A stretch of DNA of 64,000 nt from assembly GCA_019671005.1 (NCBI GenBank), contig CM033714.1, forward strand, positions 55,847,741-55,911,740, read 5' to 3'. The notes beneath the pieces were generated by a model. It worked only from the letters and a program-made list of their open reading frames with translations, searched no databases and had not been told where the DNA came from. The stretch comes from Hibiscus mutabilis. Lineage: Eukaryota > Streptophyta > Magnoliopsida > Malvales > Malvaceae. Each line of letters opens with the position of its first letter. Positions within the stretch are counted from its first letter, which is position 1. Of this stretch, positions 57,327-64,000 are shown in pieces. The position numbers were made by a program, and so were the translations under genes.

Positions 57327-59620
57327 ATGGAAAAAAGGTATCTTAGGAAAGAAGAGCTTAACTTGTCAGTCAGGCATTGGTCAGAGGTCAATTAGAAGGC
57401 CCAAGGGGACAGTTCGCCGAACGAGCGCGTAGTAGCAGGGTACACCTATGTGAGTCTCCAACAGAACAACCTATGAGATCTTCAAAGCATTTGGGAAGGA
57501 TGGTACCGAAGACTACAGGACGTGTTCTGCGATAGTTATGGCGACATTGCACAACTGTTATATGTTCGGCTTAACCAGCCCCTGCTCCGAGCTATTTTTA
57601 GTTCTGAAATCCTACCTTTTGCTGCTTCACCTTCAATGGGCAGGACATGATGCCTACAGTAGAAGAATACACTGCCTTACTTAATCAGAAGAACATTGAG
57701 GAAGATTGGATCTATGCGAAGCCTCCGAGGAATCAAAATTACACTTCGAAGCTCAAAACCTTTGCCGGAATGAGTGACGATTGGGTTAATGGCCTGATTC
57801 AACTCCGAGGAGACAGTACAGTTTTTGCATGGGAGAGTATTCGAGACATCATACCTGTACATCCAGACGAGGGGAAGAAGATAGACCTATTTGCCTTGGG
57901 AATATATGGTTTGGTGATCTTTCCGAGAGCTCTTGGGAACATTGATGTAGCCATTCTGGACCTGTTTGAGATTATGAAAAGGAGAGCAAACCCAGTACCA
58001 GCGATCTTGGCCGAGACCTTTATTTCTTTAAATGCCAGTCGGAAGCATGGGGAAGGACGTTTTCAAGGATGTGCGCAACTGTTACAGGTATGGATTCAGA
58101 GCCACATGTGGAAGACACCGACGAGGGTCCTACCGAGGATATCCTTCCAAGGCTTTTCGCCATTACGGGAGTACTTAGCAAAAGAGTGGCGAGAAAACTT
58201 GAAGATGAAGAAATGGTCCAGTTTCTTCAGGAATATTCAAGATGAAGACATAGTTTGGAGAGTTCCGTGGCTCGGTAGAGTTAATTACTTCTTGTACAGT
58301 TGTGGTGATTACAACTGGTTGGTGATGTTGGGACTGGATGGCGGGATTGCTTGTGCTCCGCTTCTGGTGTCTCGATAGTTTGGATCACGACAGTTTATTC
58401 CCAATACCGCCAGATTGAGCTAAAGCGAATTTCTTTTCAAAGGGGAGTTCAAAGAAAAAGTTCAGAGTATCATGAGGGCTAGAGACCATTGTTATCGGAT
58501 CAGGGTGGAAGGAGACACCGAGCACATGACCACCCCAGACTACGATCTTTGGAGACGTTTGAGGGTTAATGATGTGATTCCTAAATCCGATCAAGGGCCA
58601 GTTGTGTCGCTTGAGGAGCTTACAAGGGTGGTACCGTCTGAAACCGATATCTTACGGAATGAACTCGAAGAAATTAAGAGGAAAATGGACACCCAATAGA
58701 CTCAACATGCGAGTGAGCTCTATAAAGCAAGCTTAGAGGTCGACGAACGGGATGGGATCATTAGACAGTTGAAGAAATTAAATGCGGATTTGAGCGATAA
58801 AAACGCTCTTTACCAAAAGGATACCCTCATACTCCAAGCAAAAATACAGAAGGTCGGCCGAAGTCAGTTCATAGCTGTGGAAAAGGAAAGAATGAATGGT
58901 AACCGTTTGGTGGAAGAAGAACGAGAAATCAGCAAGAGAGTAATCGAGAAGGAGATAGAAAGCTGCCGGTTGGCTATTGAGGAAGAAAGCCAGTCCTTCA
59001 AGAAGGCCATTGACCAAGAAAAGGAAAGAACTAGGCAAGAAATTAGCAAAGGAAAACAAGCAGTCAACCACGAGAGAGAAAACGTCGCAGCATGGAAAAG
59101 AAGGTCCATGAGTAGCCAGAATAGACTGTTAGAGATGCAAAGGTGGTACGACGACACTATCCAAAGTCTGGATCAGAGCCGAAGTCAAAATGTCGAGTTG
59201 GGAGAAAAGGTGGCAGAAGTAGAACACTCCTTTCGAACCTATTGTCAGAGGAATGGCTTCACTGAGCTACAAGAAAGAGAGCGCGAAGTAGGCATGTTAC
59301 GAACCCGAATTAAGTCCTTTGAAGCAACTGTTGAGGATTATAAGGAAAGAATCAGTGTATTCGAAGAGGCTACAGCCGGAGGGGACATTTATTGGCAAAG
59401 GAGACTGCGTGACGCTGCCCGGATGGTGCAGGATAGGGACCAATATTACGCAAACCTGATGGTGGACATACAGTGAGTCGCCAGGCATGTGAATGATTTG
59501 GCCATCGAGGCTGAAACACTTCGACCTTTCGTAGTCCCAGAAATGGAAGAAGCTCCCAGGCTCATCAAGTTGCTCAGGGCTATTGGAAAATTAGGAGATA
59601 GAGCTAGGGCTTATCTGTAG
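57327..59620 (+). pseudogene. ORF1 of element C (DUF7745-like domain plus coiled coil)
   Basis: Starts at ATG 57327. The first part runs to about 57602 with stops at 57393 and 57474, then a one-base loss shifts the frame. After the stop at 57605 (TGA in place of the family Trp) the frame is open from 57647: PTVEEYTALLN, FALGIYGLVIFPRALG and GEGRFQGCAQLL. These belong to the domain found in ORF1 of plant Tat/Ogre-type elements (DUF7745-like, from recall). Further stops lie at 58376, 58421, 58697 and 59474. Residues from 58769 to about 59480 are Glu/Lys/Arg-rich with heptad spacing, a long coiled coil. The protein's role in the element is unknown. Confidence 0.75.
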
Positions 59621-59917
59621 GGCTCTGTATTGTAATTAGTACTCTTTTGTATTAGGGACCTTCATTTTGTAATATGAACTCTGTTGTAATTTAGACCCTT
59701 TAATTCCCGTGGAAGTAGTTCAAAAAGGTGATTACCAGCGGAATCAGTACCTTTATCTGCATACATTCTTGCATTGCATCATGACATTCACATCATTATA
59801 CACGCATTTATTTTCCTTGCAACCATATTAATGTTATAAATATTGTGGCAGTGTGAAAATAGAAGTTAAGCCACAATCATTCATCATCCATATCTTATCC
59901 GATTACGAAGCAAGCTC
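59621..59917 (+). other. Spacer between ORF1 and gag of element C
   Basis: About 300 bases of T-rich non-coding sequence. No gene is seen. Confidence 0.5.
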
Positions 59918-61025
59918 ATGGAAGACAGGATAATCAGTCTAGAAAAGGGACAAAGAGAGCTCGAGGCAAGATTTGACGAGGCTCAAAGAAGCCTCAGTGA
60001 CCAGATTGCTCAGTCACAAGCATCGATAGTATCCTATATAACCGCATTGTTGGCTAAGAGTCTCAGAAAGAGAGTTGAAGGAGAACCGCTCAAGAACCAG
60101 AGGGTACCCCAGTTCACAATAAGGTTCAACTGGCTGCGCCGAATCTAACTAGAAGGGTATATATCGACCCTACGGGGATGTCGGCTAATCTTCAGGTAGG
60201 GGCATCTGAGACTCAACCCCTTGACACTGAAGCACTCTATGAAGAGGAGGTGCCAGACCTGAATTTGGTCGAAAGGATCAGGACAGAGGTAGAAAAAAAG
60301 TGGGAGGAAAGGTTTCGCCTCATGGAGGAAAGATTTAAAACTTTGCAAGCTATGGAAGAATCAGGAAATGATACCAGTGACTTGAGTCTGGTATCCGACC
60401 TTGTCCTACCACCAAAATTTAAAACGCCAGAGTTCGACAAATACGATGGAACCATGTGTCCTTCTGCGCACATAACGATGTACTGCCAGAAGATGGCGGC
60501 CTACCTTAAGGATGAAAAGCTACTGATTCACTGTTTCCAAGACAGCCTAACTGGAGTGGCGTTACGGTGGTACACCCAGTTGAGCAGGGTAAATGTCAAA
60601 ACATGGAAAGATCTTTCAAGAGCATTCATTGAGCAATATAAGCACGTAACAGATATGACCCCGGTAGAATTATGTTGGAAAATATGGGGCAGAAGTCCAA
60701 CGAAAGTCTACGACAGTATGCTCAAAGGTGGCGGGAAGTGGCCGCCCAAATTCAGCCTCCCATCCCGGAACATGAAATTACACCATTATTCGTTAATACT
60801 TTGAAGGGGGCACTGTTCGACCGCCTCATTAATAACACAACACAGAGTTTTGCTAATTTGATTAGGACTGGAGAGTCCCTTGAATTGGCAATTAAGAGTG
60901 GTAGAATTGATAGCAGGGAAGGATCTCAAAAGTACAGCCACAAAAAATTTTACAGTCTCACAGCCACAAACACCTGTGGGAAAAGCGCAAAACTCGAATC
61001 AAAGAGAGGAGAGAACCTCGAGTAA
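59918..61025 (+). pseudogene. Gag relic of element C
   Basis: Three frames make up one gag. The start is MEDRIISLEKGQRELEARF, a short coiled coil. Then comes the capsid-type (Retrotrans_gag) domain with FKTPEFDKYDGTMCPSAHI, DSLTGVALRWYTQL and WKDLSRAFIEQY (about 60415-60640). A shifted continuation reads NESLRQYAQRWREVAAQIQP and GALFDRLINN (60672-60840). Frame changes lie near 60110-60175 and 60670. The capsid fold is recognisable but not translatable. Confidence 0.8.
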
Positions 61026-61029
61026 AGAG

Positions 61030-61773
61030 AAAGAGAGGTAAACTTTTACTCCACTACCCGTTCCGTACTCGAAGCTTTACTCTCAGTTGTATGAAGCAGA
61101 CCTGGTCCGTCCATATTACGTTACTCCTTTCAAGCCGCCATTCCCGTCATGGTATAACCCGAACACGCATTGCGACTATCACGATGGTGCCCCTGGTCAT
61201 CCTACTGAGAACTGCCTCGCTTTCAAAAAACTTGTGCAGAACTTAATTGATTCTGGGATACTGAAGTTTGAAGAACCAAGTGTAGCTACTAACCCGTTGC
61301 CTAATCATGGGAACAAATGAGTAAATGTTATTGAGGAATGCTTTACCAAGAAGATTAAGGATGATGTGTCGGAAATCAAATCTCCTTTGCGGTGGGTATT
61401 TCAACAATTATGCATGGCCCATGTGATCGACAAAGGCATGGTAATAAGGCAGAAGGGATATGAAGTGTATTGCGAATTCCATCAGGACGAAGGGCACGAC
61501 ATCCAAAAGTGCGACGAGTTTAAAAGATTGGTACAACAATTGATGAATAAAAAGCAAGTAGAATTCTTCGAAGAGCCCACAGGAAAGAAGGGACCGGACG
61601 TACATATGACGGATAGCCCCAACGCTAGATACGGGAGAGATAGACCTCTTATCATCTCCTCCAGGCCGGGGAGTGCAGGTGCCTCCCAAGGAGAAACCAC
61701 TAAGATAAATCCCAAGATCATTATCTCAGCACCATCCCCATTCCCGTTCAAGGATATGCGGCAAACTCCCTGA
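61030..61773 (+). pseudogene. Gag-protease linker with two Cys/His modules (element C)
   Basis: Reads PLPVPYSKLYSQLYEADLV, then CDYHDGAPGHPTENC and, after a TGA at 61318, CEFHQDEGHDIQKC (C-x2-H-x4/5-H-x4-C). These are zinc-knuckle-like modules unlike the usual CCHC of gag, and they occur in pairs in this lineage (also in element B). The frame continues to a TGA at 61771, just before the protease part. Confidence 0.75.
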
Positions 61774-63318
61774 AACTATGCTGTAAATGTGACCACACCA
61801 GGAAAGCCAGAATCTGGTGAGGTAAAAGGGCTTACAATGAAAGACGAGCAAGGCAAGAATGATGTGGATGTCAGCGAGGTGGGCCATTTCACGAGGAGCG
61901 ACAGATGTTACTCCTCTGAGATCTTGAGGGCTGCTGAAATGGCCAAAGATAAAGGAAAGGATACATCGGTTACCCCCACGCAGATATTCGGTGAAAAACC
62001 TCTTCCAAAGATAAATAAGCCGATAACCGAGGCTCAGGCCAAAGAATTTCTAAAGTTCCTGAGACCTAGCGAGTACAGCGTAGTGGAACAACTACGAAAG
62101 CAACCGGCTAGGATCACGGTGCTGGAGTTACTCTTGAGTTCAGAAAGACACCGTGAGGCACTATTAAAAGTACTAAACCAGACTTTTGTGCCCCAGGACA
62201 TTTCTGTGGCAAAACTGGACAGTATAGTGGGCCATATCACTGCCTATAACCATATAACATTCAGTGATGACGAGATCCCCGAGGGCGGAATGGGGTCCAC
62301 CAAAGCTTTTAACATCACAACCCACTGCAAAGGGTATGTGGTACCGGGGGTACTGATTGCCAACGGGTCAGTATTGAACGTGCTACCTATGGTGACCTTG
62401 CAGAAGCTACCAATAGATGGTTCTCATATAAAGCCCTGCCATAACTCCGCGAGAGCCTTTGATGGCACACAAAGAGGAACAATGGGAAAAATTGAGGTGC
62501 CTCTATTAATCGACCCGACTCAGTACGTGATTGATTTTGTGGTAATGGACATAAAACCATATTATAGCTGCTTATTGGGAAGCCCTTGGATCCACTCCGC
62601 AGGAGTTGTCCCCTCATCATTACATCAGAAATTAAAATTCGTGATCGAAGGCAAATTGGTCATAGTAGAGGCCGAGCAGGAAATTATTGCTTCAGTGACA
62701 TCAGATGCCCCATACATTCAAAATGACGAGGATGCTGCGGAATGCTCTTTTCGAGCATTAGAGCTAGTGAATGCCACATTCGTCGTAGAAGGAAGTCGGA
62801 TTCCCTATCCTAGGTTATCTAATTGTACCAAGATGACCGTTGTTGAAACTTTGGGCCGAGGAGCCAAAGCAGGAAGAGGGCTAAGGAAAAGATTGCAAGG
62901 GAACCTACGAGCCAAAAGTATGATAACCAAGAAGGACCGTTTTGGGTTGGGTTACAAACCAAGTGTCCAACAAAGAAAAGAAGAATACAAGAGAAAAGAA
63001 GAACAAAGAAAAGCCAGATTTAAGGGAGAAGACATTCCATGGAGACCAATGTCCTTCCCTAGTTTGAAAACCACTTTTGTCTCCGGAGGATTCTACCAAC
63101 CAGGACAAAAGGTCGAAGAGGCAATTAAGGAAAATGACGTACTCAACAAGGAGGAAATGTTTAATGAATCACTTGAGGGGATGTCCATCAACATGATAGC
63201 TGGAAAGGGCCAAGTCAGCAATATGTTGACCAACATCCGCCCCTGCCATCCCGGGAAAACTCTTGATAATTGGAGCCACATTGATCTACCTGTGATTTTT
63301 AGGACTAGATCAGAGTAA
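61774..63318 (+). pseudogene. Aspartic protease region of element C, active site changed
   Basis: A long open stretch with VGHITAYNHITFSDDEIP, then the protease: GVLIANGSVLNVLPMVTLQK. In relatives the active site reads DNGS after LI; here the Asp codon is GCC (Ala, 62359-62361). The second half has VIDFVVMDIKPYYSCLLGSP, WIHSAGVVPSSLHQKLKFV and a basic tail (ERKARF-type, about 62980-63040). The frame is intact from 61789 to the stop at 63318. The Asp loss would abolish protease activity. Its end may be changed by splicing (see 63315-63517). Confidence 0.8.
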
Positions 63319-63517
63319 TGCTCTGAATCAACTTTTTGTTTTTGCCCATAAACATTGGGGATCTCTTGTATAGGGCACCTATGTTAACTTTTTGTTGAAA
63401 TGAAAATATCTTCCCCGTTTCTTAAATGGCAAACGTTTCATTCATTCATTCTTCATGTTCATTCACTTCATATAAAGCCATTCTCTTCCTAATACAATTC
63501 ATTCTCATTTAATGCAG
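63315..63517 (+). other. Candidate spliceable intron between protease and RT (Ogre type)
   Basis: Donor AGA|GTAATG at 63315 and acceptor TTTAATGCAG ending at 63517 bound a T-rich 203-base segment. Unspliced, protease ends at the TAA overlapping the donor. Removing the segment brings protease and the following pol frame into the same reading frame. An intron in this place is a known trait of Ogre elements. Confidence 0.6.
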
Positions 63518-64000
63518 GTCTCTCATGATTGACTGTATGAATGATACCGGACCCAGTCCCGGAGTGAATTTTGAATGCCCTGAAATCTTAGAGGGAATTG
63601 GGGAAGAAGATGATGAGATAGAATGTGAGGTCCCTGTATAGTTGAGGAGAATGGTGGCCAACGAAGAAAGACAAATCATGCCCCACCAAGAAGAAACAGA
63701 AGTTGTAAACTTGGGGACTGAAGAAGAGAGAAAAGAAGTAAAAATTGGGATGACGTTTTCCTCGAAAACCAGGCACGAACTGATAACCCTACTCCAGGAA
63801 TTTAAGGATGTTTTCGCCTGGACTTATCAAGATATGCCAGGTTTGAATACTGATATAGTGGTACACAAACTGCCAACAAAGCCGTAATACAAACTAATAC
63901 ATCAAAAACTTCGGAGAATGAGGCCAGACATGTTGTTAAAGATCAGAGAAGAGGCAAAAACAGTTTGATGCTGGCTTCTTGGAGGTGGCCAAATACCCCG
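63518..64000 (+). pseudogene. Start of the pol/RT region of element C
   Basis: Acidic linker (GIGEEDDEIECE), stop at 63639, then MTFSSKTRHELITLLQEFKD and VFAWTYQDMPG (63750-63840), the block just before RT. After another stop at 63885 comes QKLRRMRPDMLLKIREEAK, the beginning of RT, then a one-base shift near 63960 before FDAGFLEVAKYP. It is cut by the window edge. Not functional. Confidence 0.8.

Larger units (their letters stand above)
53694..64000 (+). mobile_element. Tat/Ogre-like LTR retrotransposon C, 5' part
   Basis: 5' LTR, primer site, leader, ORF1, gag, protease and the start of RT in the order usual for Ogre/Tat elements, which carry an extra ORF before gag and an intron between protease and RT. 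RNase H, integrase and the 3' LTR lie beyond the window. All coding parts carry stops or frameshifts. Confidence 0.85.

Overview
This window looks like repeat-rich nuclear DNA of a flowering plant. There are no bacterial-style operons. Two host genes and one dead host gene sit among LTR retrotransposons, a LINE fragment and many small inverted-repeat (MITE-like) elements. The host genes are an SR-type RRM/zinc-knuckle protein, a GL2-INTERACTING REPRESSOR (GIR)-type EAR repressor and a chloroplast mTERF (MTEF1/SOLDAT10-like) relic. They indicate a eudicot. The retroelement types would fit Malvaceae such as Gossypium, but that is recall, not a search result.

Layout. 1-5496 is the 3' part of a Ty3/gypsy element of Tat/Ogre type (element A): integrase relic, 3' leader, a striking hairpin array, polypurine tract and 3' LTR. 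It sits inside the end of a second LTR (5497-5814). 5815-13540 holds SINE-like heads, hAT-like MITEs, foldback elements and the broken mTERF gene (8596-9640). 13541-16513 is the SR-like RNA-binding gene on the + strand. 18218-19053 carries telomere-like inverted arms, a hAT-type MITE and a TA tract. 20532-21124 is the GIR gene on the - strand with a 5'UTR intron and a TATA box.

24730-35772 is a complete-ended Athila-type element with a perfect 5-bp target duplication (ATAAG). It keeps gag, protease, the start of RT and the third (envelope-like) ORF, but has lost the rest of RT, RNase H and integrase. Its 3' LTR is split by a 5'-truncated LINE (33478-35196). Twenty bases on is a solo LTR (35793-38069) with perfect ATACA duplications and two clusters of a GTATCGATAC palindrome.

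40835-48480 is a second Tat/Ogre-like element (B) on the - strand: LTR, hairpin array, a long pyrimidine tract and gag fragments, with pol missing. 48481-53693 is AT-rich LTR-derived DNA with an 18-bp hairpin tandem array. 53694-64000 is a third Tat/Ogre-like element (C) on the + strand. It has a 5' LTR, a tRNA-Arg-like primer site, a degraded ORF1 with a coiled coil, gag, protease with a mutated active site, a candidate GT-AG intron joining protease to RT in frame, and the start of RT cut by the window edge.

The most interesting signal is the array of short stems around an ATATAGGA loop just upstream of the 3' LTR in element A. It occurs as three about 225-bp higher-order copies with compensating stem changes, and again in element B in the matching position and orientation.
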